Part shown: in pieces, positions 33,575-42,176 of the stretch
How the letters are laid out: each line of letters starts with the position of its first letter
Position numbering within the stretch: the first letter of the stretch is position 1
Source: Bin87 sp965204905
GTDB lineage: Bacteria > Chloroflexota > Dehalococcoidia > Lucifugimonadales > UBA3495
DNA: 64,000 bases
Assembly: GCA_965204905.1 (NCBI GenBank)
Contig: OZ242042.1
Coordinates: forward strand, 3,534,001-3,598,000
Reading direction: 5' to 3'
Notes under the pieces: model-generated
The model's input: the letters and a program-made list of their open reading frames with translations, nothing else
What the model was told of the DNA's origin: nothing
Databases searched by the model: none
Program-made: the position numbers and the translations under genes

Positions 33575-34317
33575 CAGGCGTCCCTCAATTTACGTATGAC
33601 ATCCTCAGGCATAGGGTCGCCCGGTTGCCATGGCACGGCTCCCCTAGCCTGCCGGTATGAGCCAGGCGGCGCATCGCTGATAGTTTTCACGTCAACTATT
33701 TGCCGGATGGCAATCGGACGCCCGGTTGAAGTCTCACGGGAGATCTTACCCGTAACCGTCGCCCGGCGGCCCCAAGCTTCCCGCATGAGTTCTTCCTGTC
33801 CGGGTGCAAGGTAGCAGGCGACTGCTTTATCGTGCAGGGTGTCGTAAAGGTTGAACCGCAAGCCTCCCCGGTTGGTCAAAGTCTGTATCGTTCCGGTAAT
33901 CGCGCCGATGGACACGGACGGGACCGGCCGGCCTGGAGTGCGACCGTTACGATATATCGTGTAATCAATATCCGGCGTTTCAAACCGCACGTAATCAGCG
34001 GTTCCAGTCAGGCTCATGATTGAGTCAGAGGCAGCTATTGCTCGCTGATTAAATTGCGACAAATCTTCGTGCTGCGACAGCGCGGCACCGATTCTCTCGT
34101 AGTCGTCGACTATCCGCTCTACCACGACAGGATCCTCAGATTCGCCGCGCAGGGTCACCACAGCGCTTCCTGGCTGCAAATCCTCCACAACCCAAGCCAC
34201 TCCGGCGTTTCGGGGTGTCAGGGCCGTGACCAGACGCCGGAGAGCAGCCACGCCACTCTCAAAATTAGCAATTTCGACGCGCCCGCCGAGTTCAAATGTG
34301 AGCGTATCTTTGGCCAT
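33574..34317 (-). CDS. Hypothetical protein coupled to PIN toxin
   Basis: 247 residues from ATG 34317, which has GGAGGGCGAG upstream; a longer open frame has no such site. An N-terminal alpha/beta part (LTFELGGRVEIANFESGVAALRRLVTAL) and a C-terminal beta-rich part (SIGAITGTIQTLTNRGGLRFNLYDTLHDKAVACYL, then RRATVTGKISRE) that looks like an OB or SH3 fold. Not a known antitoxin family to me. The ATGA overlap with the PIN gene suggests joint action. Confidence 0.7.
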   Translation of the reverse strand: MAKDTLTFELGGRVEIANFESGVAALRRLVTALTPRNAGVAWVVEDLQPGSAVVTLRGESEDPVVVERIVDDYERIGAALSQHEDLSQFNQRAIAASDSIMSLTGTADYVRFETPDIDYTIYRNGRTPGRPVPSVSIGAITGTIQTLTNRGGLRFNLYDTLHDKAVACYLAPGQEELMREAWGRRATVTGKISRETSTGRPIAIRQIVDVKTISDAPPGSYRQARGAVPWQPGDPMPEDVIRKLRDA

Positions 34318-34509
34318 GTCTCGCCCTCCGAATGGGCTGTTTTCAGCCTTCGGATTGCCGCTCTTTATACCAGAATAGCAGCCAATCTGACAGAGCCTAC
34401 AATCATCTCGGCCATCTTGCTCACGATGCCAACGCACACTACGACAGTCCTGGCAATGGGATTTTACGGTATTATTTACGCAATGTATGCTCACGCTGCG
34501 GGGTGAACC

Positions 34510-34899
34510 ATGGCCAATCTTGAAATAAACGTTCCCGATGACCTCCACGAACGCCTGCGCCAGGTTGCCGGAGCGGGTGATAGCGCAGTCAGCGAGTTCG
34601 CGCTGGCAGCTATTCGGCGGGAACTGGAACTGCTGGAATGGACAGAGCAATGGGCCAACCGTCCACTGCGCGAGGACACGGTGGGCGCGGTGGCGCTTGA
34701 GGAAGCGCAGTCAGGGGGTGCCAAAAGCGCCGGTAAGGAACCGCGAAAGTTGACTATTGCGGAGTGGCAGGAGCGGCGCAAAAACCGCCTGGTGCTCCAC
34801 CTCAACTTTGACGCGGCGGAGGCCATCCGCGAAGAACGGCAGCGACGGGAACAGGAATGGGACAGCTACATGGGATCTCGGCCCAAGAGTGCGTCATAG
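34510..34899 (+). CDS. vapB: VapB-like antitoxin (ribbon-helix-helix)
   Basis: 129 residues. The N-terminal ribbon-helix-helix is clear (MANLEINVPDDLHERLRQVAGAGDSAVSEFALAAIRREL). A long charged C-terminal region (EWQERRKNRLVLHLNFDAAEAIREERQRREQEWD) probably wraps the toxin. It overlaps the PIN toxin start by 43 bases. Divergent from the PIN operon at 33071-34317; the intervening 190 bases should hold both promoters. Confidence 0.82.
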   Translation: MANLEINVPDDLHERLRQVAGAGDSAVSEFALAAIRRELELLEWTEQWANRPLREDTVGAVALEEAQSGGAKSAGKEPRKLTIAEWQERRKNRLVLHLNFDAAEAIREERQRREQEWDSYMGSRPKSAS

Positions 34900-35288
34900 A
34901 CGCCTCGGCAGCGTTTGAATACCTGCTGAATACGCCGAAAGGACAGCGGGTTGCCGAGTTCATTGAGGACGTCCCGCCGATTGCGCCTGAGATGCTGGAC
35001 GCCGAGGTGTTGTCGGCGTTGCGCAGTGCCGTGATGCGCGGCGAGATTGACGAGTCGCAAGCTCTGACAGCGTTGGAAGACTTGGCCGACTGGCCCATTG
35101 AGCGGGTTTCGCATCGCTACCTGGCCCGGTCGGCGTGGCGTTTCCGACACAACGTGAGTCCCTATGATGCGCTTTACATCGCATTAGCGTGGCAGCGTGG
35201 TATGACAGTGTTGACGACGGACGAAGCGCTGGCTGGCACTCCCGCATCGGTGCTCGGTGTGGCGGTGCGGAACGTGGGCGCAGAGTAG
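34857..35288 (+). CDS. vapC: VapC-like PIN-domain toxin
   Basis: 143 residues from ATG 34857; the conserved start motif CVIDASAAFEYLL begins at residue 12, so the first residues may be extra, but no later start fits. Other PIN residues: APEMLDAEVLSAL (Glu), SPYDALYIALAW and TVLTTDEAL (acidic third and fourth positions). The order antitoxin then toxin, with overlap, is the standard vapBC arrangement. Confidence 0.88.
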   Translation: MGQLHGISAQECVIDASAAFEYLLNTPKGQRVAEFIEDVPPIAPEMLDAEVLSALRSAVMRGEIDESQALTALEDLADWPIERVSHRYLARSAWRFRHNVSPYDALYIALAWQRGMTVLTTDEALAGTPASVLGVAVRNVGAE

Positions 35289-35473
35289 TAGATAAGGCAG
35301 CCAGCGACGCAATTGAGGAACAATTTGACGCTAAAGTAGGGCTTTGCCGAGGGTGGCTACCTCGCCCCTACCCACTACACAAGTTACGTACTATACTGCC
35401 GACGGCGACGGTGGAACGAGTTATGTAACCGCCGGGCCGTATGAATCCCACATCAGCAAAACAAGGAGGCGTT

Positions 35474-35794
35474 ATGACGCAGCCCGCAGCCCGAACCGTT
35501 ATGCAGGAAATTTCCCCCAAGCTGGCCGAACTCTCAGCCGACGTGCTTTTCGGAGACGTTTGGGAGCGCCCCGAACTGTCCAAGCGCGACCGCAGCCTGA
35601 TCACCGTGGCGACCCTCACCGCGCTGTATCGCACCGACCAGTTGCGCGGACACATCGGGCGCGCCCTGGACAACGGCGTGACCCGCGAGGAAATCTCCGA
35701 GGTCATCGCGCACATGGCGTTCTACGCCGGCTGGCCGGTAGCCGCCAACGCCGTCCGCGTGGCCAAGGAAGTATTCGACGAACGCGGCGTTTAA
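35474..35794 (+). CDS. Carboxymuconolactone decarboxylase / AhpD-like protein
   Basis: 106 residues, ATG 35474 with AGGAGG at 35463-35468. The CMD fold is recognisable from DRSLITVATLTALYRTDQLRGHIGRALDNGVTREEISEVIAHMAFYAGWPVAANAV. It lacks the CxxC of peroxidase-active AhpD, so a gamma-carboxymuconolactone decarboxylase-like or other lyase role is more likely. A family-A half repeat follows its stop. Confidence 0.88.
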   Translation: MTQPAARTVMQEISPKLAELSADVLFGDVWERPELSKRDRSLITVATLTALYRTDQLRGHIGRALDNGVTREEISEVIAHMAFYAGWPVAANAVRVAKEVFDERGV

Positions 35795-35807
35795 CCGCAT
35801 TGGAGTT

Positions 35808-35993
35808 GTCATTGCGAGCGCAGCGCGGCAATCCCGTTGCCTGCCATCATCTCCACATACCTCCATCTCCACATACCTCGCCATTCCCGTACCTACCCCG
35901 TCATTCCCGCGTAGGCGGGAATCCAGTCCGCCTGAGTTGCTGGATTCCGGCCCCGTATCAAGTACGGGGTGACGTTCTTTCGCCGGAATGACG
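35808..35993. repeat. Half family-A repeat followed by family-C hairpins
   Basis: 35808-35836 is one arm of family A. 35898-35993 is a family-C unit: CGTCATTCCCGCGTAGGCGG ... GGATTCCGG ... ATACGGGG hairpin ... CCGGAATGACG. Related units are at 51459-51487, 59236-59271 and 61198-61228. About 225 bases without a gene. Confidence 0.75.
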
Positions 35994-36018
35994 ATACCTT
36001 TTCTATCAGGAGGCTCCC

Positions 36019-37692
36019 ATGCCCAGAATGACCGGCGCCCGATTCCTCGCCGAAACGCTGCGCGAGTACGGCGTTACCCACGTTTTCTTTGTCCCCGCGA
36101 TCATCCGCCGCGCCCTCGTCGAGATGGAGGATGTTGGCATCAAGCGCGTCATCTCCCACGGCGAGAAATCGGCGGCGTACATGGCCGACGCCTACGCGCG
36201 CGTCACCGGCAAGCCCGGCCTGTGCTTCGCCCAGTCGGTGGGCGCGGCCAACCTTGCCGCCGGCCTACAGGACGCCTACCTGGGCGTCTCGCCGGTGATC
36301 GCCATCACCGGCCATCGCCCGCCGATGCACCGCCACCGCAATTCCTACCAGGAGATTGAGCACTCGCGCCCGTTCGCGTCGGTGACCAAGTACAGTGTCG
36401 AGGTGGAGACGGTGGACCAATTGCCCCACCTGCTGCGGCAGGCGTTCCGCGAGGTGACCACGGGACAGACCCTGCCGGCGCACCTGGACTTCTCCGGCAT
36501 ATCCGGCGACGTGATTACCGACGGCGAACTGGACATCGACGTGATCGTTGAGGAGCCGTTCACGCAGCGGCCCGCGTTCCGTCCCGAGCCGGAGCCGGAG
36601 CGAGTCCGTGAGGCGGCACGTATCCTGTCGCAGGCAGAGCGGCCCATGATCGTGGCCGGCGGCGGCGTGACGGCATCGGGCGCGGAGGCCGAGGTGGTGC
36701 GCCTGGCCGAGATGCTGAACATCCCCGTGGCGACGGCGCTGAACGCCAAGGGCTGCATCCCCGAGAATCACCCGCTGTCCGTCGGCGTGGTGGGCAGCTA
36801 CTCCCGCTGGTCGGCCAACCGCGTCGTGTCCGAGGCTGACCTGGTGCTGTTCATCGGGAGCCACACCGGCAGCCAGGTGACGCTGGACTGGCGGCTGCCG
36901 GCGGAGGGCACGCCCACCATCCAGATTGACATTGACGCCAGTGAGTTGGGGCGGTCGTACCAGGGCGCTTACGGGCTGCTGGGCGACGCCAAGCGCACGC
37001 TGGAGCGGCTCATCGACGTACTTGAGCCCACCGGCGGCAACGCCGGCTGGGTGTCCCGCGCCCAGGAACACGTGCAGAACTGGCGCGATGAACACCAGGA
37101 CGTGCTCAACTCCGACGCCGTGCCGATTCGCCCCGAGCGGCTGTGCCAGGAATTGACCGACTTCCTGCCCTCCGACGCCGTTCTGATCGCCGACACGGGA
37201 CACGCCGGCATCTGGACCGGCAGCATGGTTGAACTGCATCACCCCGATCAATCGTACCTGCGGGCCGCAGGATCCCTGGGTTGGGGTCTGCCGGCCGCGC
37301 TGGGCGCGAAATGTGGCGTGCCGGATCGTCCGGTAGTGTGCTGGACCGGCGACGGCGGGATGTGGTACCACATCGGCGAGCTGGAGACCGCCGTGCGCTA
37401 CGGCATCAATGCCGTGATCGTGGTGCATAACAACGGCGGACTGAACCAAGACCGCCGGGGCGACGAGGCGGCCTACATCGGGCGCGAGGGCGGCAATCCC
37501 GACGAACTGTGGCGGTTCACCGACACGAACTTCGCGCAGATCGCCGAGTCCATGGGCGCGCTGGGCATCCGCGTCACCGACCCCAACCAGATCAACTCTG
37601 CGCTGGACCAGGCGGTGAGCGCCAACCGTCCGGCGGTGGTGGACATCGTCAGCGACGGCGACGTAGCCGCCGCGCCGCCGTGGGGGCCGTAG
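36019..37692 (+). CDS. Thiamine-diphosphate enzyme, acetolactate synthase-like
   Basis: 557 residues, ATG 36019 with AGGAGGC upstream. The PYR domain has the catalytic Glu in ISHGEKSAAYMADAYARVTGKPG (about 48). The central domain binds nucleotide or is structural. The PP domain has the ThDP motif GDGGMWYHIGELETAVRYGINAVIVVHNNGG. Cofactor binding is therefore complete. The family covers acetolactate synthase, benzoylformate and oxalyl-CoA decarboxylases and sulfoacetaldehyde acetyltransferase. Nothing next to it fixes the substrate. No small regulatory subunit (IlvN) follows, so a catabolic role is likelier than branched-chain synthesis. Confidence 0.9.
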   Translation: MPRMTGARFLAETLREYGVTHVFFVPAIIRRALVEMEDVGIKRVISHGEKSAAYMADAYARVTGKPGLCFAQSVGAANLAAGLQDAYLGVSPVIAITGHRPPMHRHRNSYQEIEHSRPFASVTKYSVEVETVDQLPHLLRQAFREVTTGQTLPAHLDFSGISGDVITDGELDIDVIVEEPFTQRPAFRPEPEPERVREAARILSQAERPMIVAGGGVTASGAEAEVVRLAEMLNIPVATALNAKGCIPENHPLSVGVVGSYSRWSANRVVSEADLVLFIGSHTGSQVTLDWRLPAEGTPTIQIDIDASELGRSYQGAYGLLGDAKRTLERLIDVLEPTGGNAGWVSRAQEHVQNWRDEHQDVLNSDAVPIRPERLCQELTDFLPSDAVLIADTGHAGIWTGSMVELHHPDQSYLRAAGSLGWGLPAALGAKCGVPDRPVVCWTGDGGMWYHIGELETAVRYGINAVIVVHNNGGLNQDRRGDEAAYIGREGGNPDELWRFTDTNFAQIAESMGALGIRVTDPNQINSALDQAVSANRPAVVDIVSDGDVAAAPPWGP

Positions 37693-37701
37693 GGTTGTTG
37701 C

Positions 37702-38166
37702 GTGACGCGAACGCAAATAACCAACCGGAATGAACGCCGTTGGCATTGGCGGTTTTTCGAGGGCACTGTATCAATCAGTGCAAGTATGTGGCTGGCGGTT
37801 GCGCTCAACCAATGCTCAACCTGTGCAGGGTGGCCGCTGCTCGGTTTCCTCAGCCGGCTGGCCACCAACGAAACTGGTATAATCATCGTGGCAACCGCGC
37901 TGCTGTTTCCGACGGCGGGGCTGTTGTATGGAGGTGTGCTTATGTTCTTCGCTGCCAAAGATACCGTTGAGAGATGGTCACGCGCCAAAGATGAGAAGGC
38001 CAGGGCCAAAGGCATGGAGAAGGGTCGGGAAGAGGGCCGCAAAGAAGGTCGGGAAGAAGGCAAGGAGGAAGCCCGTCGGGAAATTGCTGCCCTGCTGAAG
38101 GAGCACAATGTGGAGTTGCCGCCGGACGTGCTCCACAGGCTGAACGGCGACCGCGATTCGGATTGA
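37702..38166 (+). CDS. Two-TM membrane protein with Lys/Glu-rich helix
   Basis: 154 residues from GTG 37702, ten bases after the ThDP gene stop. Hydrophobic segments at about 24-40 and 60-82 are followed by a highly charged helix (GMEKGREEGRKEGREEGKEEARREIAALL) with 4-residue repeats of (K/R)EG. Same architecture as 3381-3953 but little sequence identity. Function unknown. Confidence 0.65.
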   Translation: MTRTQITNRNERRWHWRFFEGTVSISASMWLAVALNQCSTCAGWPLLGFLSRLATNETGIIIVATALLFPTAGLLYGGVLMFFAAKDTVERWSRAKDEKARAKGMEKGREEGRKEGREEGKEEARREIAALLKEHNVELPPDVLHRLNGDRDSD

Positions 38167-38208
38167 TCCGGCCGGATTTATACCGACAGCAACCAAACCC
38201 TCCGCAAG

Positions 38209-39069
38209 CTAATTGCCGGCCGCCCGTTCGATGAATTCGCGGGCGGCCGCGTAGTTTCTGGCACCACTGCGCCGGATGGGAGGCACCACGTAGCAATCCC
38301 CGACGCCCGCTGACTGCAACGCTGACCACACTTCCAGCGCTATATCGACACCGGAGCGTCCGTTGGCCAGATCGTCCGTAACCCACTGCGGCACGCTGGC
38401 AAAGGAAACGCCGTCCGGTTCCATGAGCCCCACGCCGTAGAACACCGGTATGGCCAACTCCCCGCCGGATGCGTGAACGCAGGCGTCTGCAAACCGGCCC
38501 ACGTCGTCGGAGTCGAAAACCGGCTGAGTGATGAGAAAATGCGCTCCCGCGTCCACTTTGCGCACGGCCAAACGCGCCTCCGCCTCAATTCCCTTGCCCA
38601 GGTCAACCACTGCTCCGATGCAGAAATCCGTCGGCGCGCGCAGGCTGCGTCCCCGGTGATCAACGCCGTTGTTCAGGTTGGCGACGGCAGCTATGAGTTC
38701 AGTGGCGCGATAGTCGTTGACCGGGATTGCCACATCGCGCGGGCCGAACGGGTCGCCGGCTACTGCGATGACGTTCTCCAAGCCGAGGGCCTGCGCCCCC
38801 AGCAGCAGGGACTCCAGTGCCAGGCGGTTCATATCCCGCGTGGCCAGGGTGAAAATCGGGGCGACGTCGCGCTGGTCGCGTAGAACCGCAGCCATCGCCA
38901 CCGAGTTGACCCGTACCGCGCGGCCGGGATTATAGGCTACGGATACGAAATCAGCGTTTTCGGGCGGGACTGGAATATCTTCGAGACGGCCGGACCGGGG
39001 CGGCGAATAGTCGCAAATGAACGCGGCCCGGCCCGTAACCGCACTACACAACTCAGTGACTTTGGTCAC
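38209..39069 (-). CDS. metF: Methylenetetrahydrofolate reductase (MetF-like)
   Basis: 286 residues, a TIM barrel of MTHFR type. Recognisable: SPPRSG near the N-terminus (in place of FFPP), FVSVAYNPG, ALGLENVIAVAGDPFG (in place of LRGD), GAHFLITQPVFDSDDVGRF and IPVFYGVGLM. FAD-dependent reduction of methylene-THF to methyl-THF is expected, linking to glyA. The N-terminal ESFPP motif is altered, so a variant electron donor is possible. Its start overlaps the mqnA-like stop by four bases. Confidence 0.82.
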   Translation of the reverse strand: MTKVTELCSAVTGRAAFICDYSPPRSGRLEDIPVPPENADFVSVAYNPGRAVRVNSVAMAAVLRDQRDVAPIFTLATRDMNRLALESLLLGAQALGLENVIAVAGDPFGPRDVAIPVNDYRATELIAAVANLNNGVDHRGRSLRAPTDFCIGAVVDLGKGIEAEARLAVRKVDAGAHFLITQPVFDSDDVGRFADACVHASGGELAIPVFYGVGLMEPDGVSFASVPQWVTDDLANGRSGVDIALEVWSALQSAGVGDCYVVPPIRRSGARNYAAAREFIERAAGN

Positions 39070-39836
39070 AGTCCTAACTCTTCCAGGTACTCCCGGAAGC
39101 GGGCGATGGCCTGCTGCTCCGACCGGCCCACGTAATAACGGATACCCTGGACGTACTCCACCACGTCACGGGGCAGCATCAGCAGCTCGTCGCGGGGCTC
39201 GTTGAGGTGGTACAGGCCGTCCACACCTTCCTCCAGGCCCACATACAGCGTATCTTCGAGGATCGCCTTTTCCCGGTCATCCATGTCCTTTCGCATCACC
39301 CACCGGCTGAACACGAAAGGCAGGTTGGTCCACTGAGTCCACTCGGAGCCCAGATCGAAGCGATGGGCGAAACCGCGAGCGCCCCGGCGACGACGCAGGG
39401 CGCGGTTGCCGATCAGCAGGAAAGCGTCAAAGGATTCGTCGGGTCGTATCACGTCGCCGGGCCTGACGGCGAACTCGCCCGGTTCCAGGCCGTACTTCCG
39501 GCGCAGCAACACTTCCAGGAGCTTGGCTGCGGTCACGTCCTCGTCGGAAATGCCAATAGTGACTCCGCCCAGCTCTTCCATCGGGTGTTGCGAGTATAGG
39601 GAAACACTGACCGCTCGGCTCTGCGTGGAAAAGCAGAAGCCACTGACCGGCTCAAAGCGGTCCTCCAAGCGAAACACGTCAGTGATATGAGCCGGGCCTG
39701 CATCCAGTTCGCCATTGGCCAGGGCGTCGCCGAGCTCGCGGGGCGTGGTCTGCCGCAGCTCAATCCCCCGTCGCTCCATGTCAAAGTAGAAAGGTTCGGC
39801 TTCCAGGTACGGCACACGGCCGACTCTTGTGGGCAT
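39066..39836 (-). CDS. mqnA: Menaquinone pathway protein MqnA-like (chorismate dehydratase family)
   Basis: 256 residues from ATG 39836; an earlier ATG (39881) would add 15 residues. It has the periplasmic-binding-like fold of MqnA/MqnD: RVGRVPYLEAEPFYFDM, NGELDAGPAHITDVF (the SD.G..S.. position is altered), SVSLYSQHPMEEL and AFLLIGNRAL. MqnA turns chorismate into 3-enolpyruvylbenzoate in the futalosine route. The changed substrate loop means a related dehydratase is possible. Operon with metF. Confidence 0.72.
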   Translation of the reverse strand: MPTRVGRVPYLEAEPFYFDMERRGIELRQTTPRELGDALANGELDAGPAHITDVFRLEDRFEPVSGFCFSTQSRAVSVSLYSQHPMEELGGVTIGISDEDVTAAKLLEVLLRRKYGLEPGEFAVRPGDVIRPDESFDAFLLIGNRALRRRRGARGFAHRFDLGSEWTQWTNLPFVFSRWVMRKDMDDREKAILEDTLYVGLEEGVDGLYHLNEPRDELLMLPRDVVEYVQGIRYYVGRSEQQAIARFREYLEELGL

Positions 39837-39961
39837 GGTACAGCCACCGCGGTTCTTGGAGTAATCGGCAACGACCTGCATCCTGACAACACTACACACC
39901 GGGACGTTGCGACGGTAAGATTGTAGGGCGGGCCGCATCGCCGGTCAAGAACGGTATCGAT

Positions 39962-40306
39962 ATGACCGGAGACCAAAATGCCGCCTGGACGGTAGAAACC
40001 CTGAATGAAACAGTGGATGCCGAAATTGACGCGCTGCCGGATGATATGCGAAACAATTTCGTCCGCATCAGCAGAATGATTGAGGCCCGTGGTCTGCCAG
40101 ATATGCGGATGCCATACGTGAGACACTTGCAAGGTCAGCTCTGGGAAATGCGCTTGCGCGGAAGAGACGGCATATCACGAGCCATCTACGTAACAGTACA
40201 GTACCGGCGGGTTGTAGTAGTTCGAGTGTTCGTCAAGAAAACCGAGGAAACGCCTCGCCGTGAAATCAGATTAGCTTTGCAAAGGGCTAGGGAGGTATTC
40301 CAATGA
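39962..40306 (+). CDS. HigB/RelE-type toxin (Gp49-like)
   Basis: 114 residues, ATG 39962. Phage-derived Gp49-like/HigB family: VDAEIDALPDDMRNNFVRISRMIEARGLPDMRMPYVRHLQGQLWEMRLRGRDGISRAIYVTV followed by VVVVRVFVKKTEETPRREIRLAL. Predicted ribosome-dependent mRNA interferase. It overlaps the antitoxin gene by four bases (ATGA). Confidence 0.9.
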   Translation: MTGDQNAAWTVETLNETVDAEIDALPDDMRNNFVRISRMIEARGLPDMRMPYVRHLQGQLWEMRLRGRDGISRAIYVTVQYRRVVVVRVFVKKTEETPRREIRLALQRAREVFQ

Positions 40307-40650
40307 CGAAAGTAAGTGAACTCCACGAGAAGTGGTATCGTGAGAGCGCCAGTTACCGGGCGGAGTACGACGCAACGGAGCCGCAGTACGAACTCATCAA
40401 CGCTTTGCTGGACGCTCGTGGCTATGCGGGTATTGACCAGGACGAGCTGGCGGAGCGCATGGGCATCCATGTGACGGCCATCATGCGGCTGGAGGGCTGG
40501 AACAGCAACCCGTCGGTTAAAACCCTGCGCCGCGTGGCGGAAGCCACCGGCACCAGGCTCAAAATCAGTTTTGTGCCCGACGATAAAATCTTGAATCCCT
40601 CGGCGGACGTATCAACAGCAAAGAACCAACACAAGGAACTATCAGCTTGA
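40303..40650 (+). CDS. HigA-type HTH antitoxin
   Basis: 115 residues. A helical N-terminus is followed by an XRE HTH (DQDELAERMGIHVTAIMRLEGWNSNPSVKTLRRVAEATGTRLKISF). Pairs with the toxin at 39962-40306 and should repress the operon. Its stop overlaps the TTG start of the metallopeptidase gene, so read-through or coupled expression is possible. Confidence 0.9.
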   Translation: MTKVSELHEKWYRESASYRAEYDATEPQYELINALLDARGYAGIDQDELAERMGIHVTAIMRLEGWNSNPSVKTLRRVAEATGTRLKISFVPDDKILNPSADVSTAKNQHKELSA

Positions 40651-42113
40651 AAACGTCACTGCTTATCCCGGTCGCTCTCGTGGCAATCCTGGCCGCGTGT
40701 TTCTACTTGGCGCTGCCGTCGCAATCCGAAGCGCAAGATACCGTCACGGTGAACCGGCAGGGGGTTGAAAACCAGTTTCCCGACGGCCTGCGATTCTATA
40801 TTGAGGCCGAAAGCGCCAGCGACATCGAAGAAATTCGAGTGTACGTGCGCAAGCTGGGACAGTCCAGCCGCACAACGTACCGCACGGTGGAGTTTGAGCC
40901 GGGCGGCGCCATATCCGGGGAGGCGTTGTTTCAGAGCAAAACCTCCAACGAGTACATTCCAACAGGCACTCGGCTGGAATACTACTTCGACATTCGCACC
41001 GTGGACGGCGAGCAGTTTGAGACTGAGCCGGAAACCCTGGTATATCTCAACACCGGCCTGGATTGGGACGTGAAATCATCTGGGCTGATCAACGTCTATT
41101 ACTATCAATACGACCAGCTGTCTGAGGTGCGGGCCGAGGCGGTGCTCATGGTAGCCGACGAGACCTACCAGCACATGGGCCCGATTCTTGGCGTGGAACT
41201 CACCGAGCCCATGAGCATCGTCGTCTATTCAAACTACGCCCACATGCGGGAAGCGCTGAGACCCTCGTCCCGGGTCGCCGCCCGCCATCTACGAACATTG
41301 GGGCAAGCCTTCTCCAACGAAAGAACCCTGCTGGTGGACGGATCAAGCGATCCGTTCGTGGGCGACAACACCCTTACGACCACCGCCCACGAATTCACCC
41401 ATCTGCTGGTGGCCGACGCCGCCGGCAGCGCATACTCGCAGGTTCACCTGTGGCTGAACGAGGGGTTGGCCGTGTATTCGGAGCGCCAGCCCAGCAACGA
41501 GTACGAGCGTTACATGGAATTCGCCATCGAAAACGATCAAGTGCCGCCCCTGGCGGGTCTGCGCACCTTCGCCGGCACTCCGCAGGAAACCCTGCGCGCC
41601 TATGGCCAGGGCCACGCCGTAGCGTCCTATATGCTGGCGAACTACGATCAAAGCTTGATGGCGGAGATCTTCGCTGCCATCCGAACCACGCACAATTTCG
41701 AGAAAGCGCTGATCGCCGTATACGGCGTCACTGTCCCCGAGCTGGACAACGAATGGCGTGAGAGCGTGGGCCTGACGCCGCGCGACCTATCGACCCCACC
41801 GCCACCGCCGTTGCAGGTCCTGCCCACCCGCCGGCCCACACCAACCTCCACGGGAGCGCACCCTGTAGCGCAAGCCCCAACCGTGTCGGCGCCCCAACCA
41901 ACATCGCCGACCACACCACCAGAACCTACCTACACGCCCAAGCCACCACCGACACAGTCTGCTCCAGCGATGCAGTCCGGCGGCGGTTGCGGCGCGGCGC
42001 CAATACAATCCGGCGGCGTTTCGGCAGAGTTGGCATCGTTAGCGTTGCTGGCCGCGCCGGCGGGGTTGGTAGCATTGGCGGCAGTCCGACGCCGGAAGGG
42101 AAGGGGCGAATAA
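40647..42113 (+). CDS. Secreted zinc metallopeptidase (peptidase-MA-like) with C-terminal anchor
   Basis: 488 residues from TTG 40647. Signal peptide (residues 1-30, LIPVALVAILAACFYLALPSQSEAQ). A beta-rich domain leads to the zinc motif TTTAHEFTHLL (about 251) with the downstream LWLNEGLAVYSE Glu ligand. A Pro/Thr-rich stalk (375-440) is followed by SGGGCGAAP, a hydrophobic helix and RRRK, a sorting-like C-terminus. The mature enzyme is probably tethered outside the membrane. The final GRGE and stop lie in a palindrome shared with 22027-22048. Confidence 0.85.
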   Translation: MKTSLLIPVALVAILAACFYLALPSQSEAQDTVTVNRQGVENQFPDGLRFYIEAESASDIEEIRVYVRKLGQSSRTTYRTVEFEPGGAISGEALFQSKTSNEYIPTGTRLEYYFDIRTVDGEQFETEPETLVYLNTGLDWDVKSSGLINVYYYQYDQLSEVRAEAVLMVADETYQHMGPILGVELTEPMSIVVYSNYAHMREALRPSSRVAARHLRTLGQAFSNERTLLVDGSSDPFVGDNTLTTTAHEFTHLLVADAAGSAYSQVHLWLNEGLAVYSERQPSNEYERYMEFAIENDQVPPLAGLRTFAGTPQETLRAYGQGHAVASYMLANYDQSLMAEIFAAIRTTHNFEKALIAVYGVTVPELDNEWRESVGLTPRDLSTPPPPPLQVLPTRRPTPTSTGAHPVAQAPTVSAPQPTSPTTPPEPTYTPKPPPTQSAPAMQSGGGCGAAPIQSGGVSAELASLALLAAPAGLVALAAVRRRKGRGE

Positions 42114-42126
42114 TCATTCGCCCCTT
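42101..42126. repeat. Palindrome over the stop codon of the peptidase gene
   Basis: Arms AAGGGGCGAAT (42101-42111) and ATTCGCCCCTT (42116-42126). Same family as 22027-22048. May act as a terminator or mRNA end structure. Confidence 0.8.
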
Positions 42127-42176
42127 CAATGACAAACGCTTATTCGCACAGTGTTATCACAAATGGAGGAACGTTC

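Noticed and set aside
36265..37746. 493-codon minus-strand open frame
   Set aside because: Exactly antisense to the ThDP enzyme; a by-product of high GC codon use.
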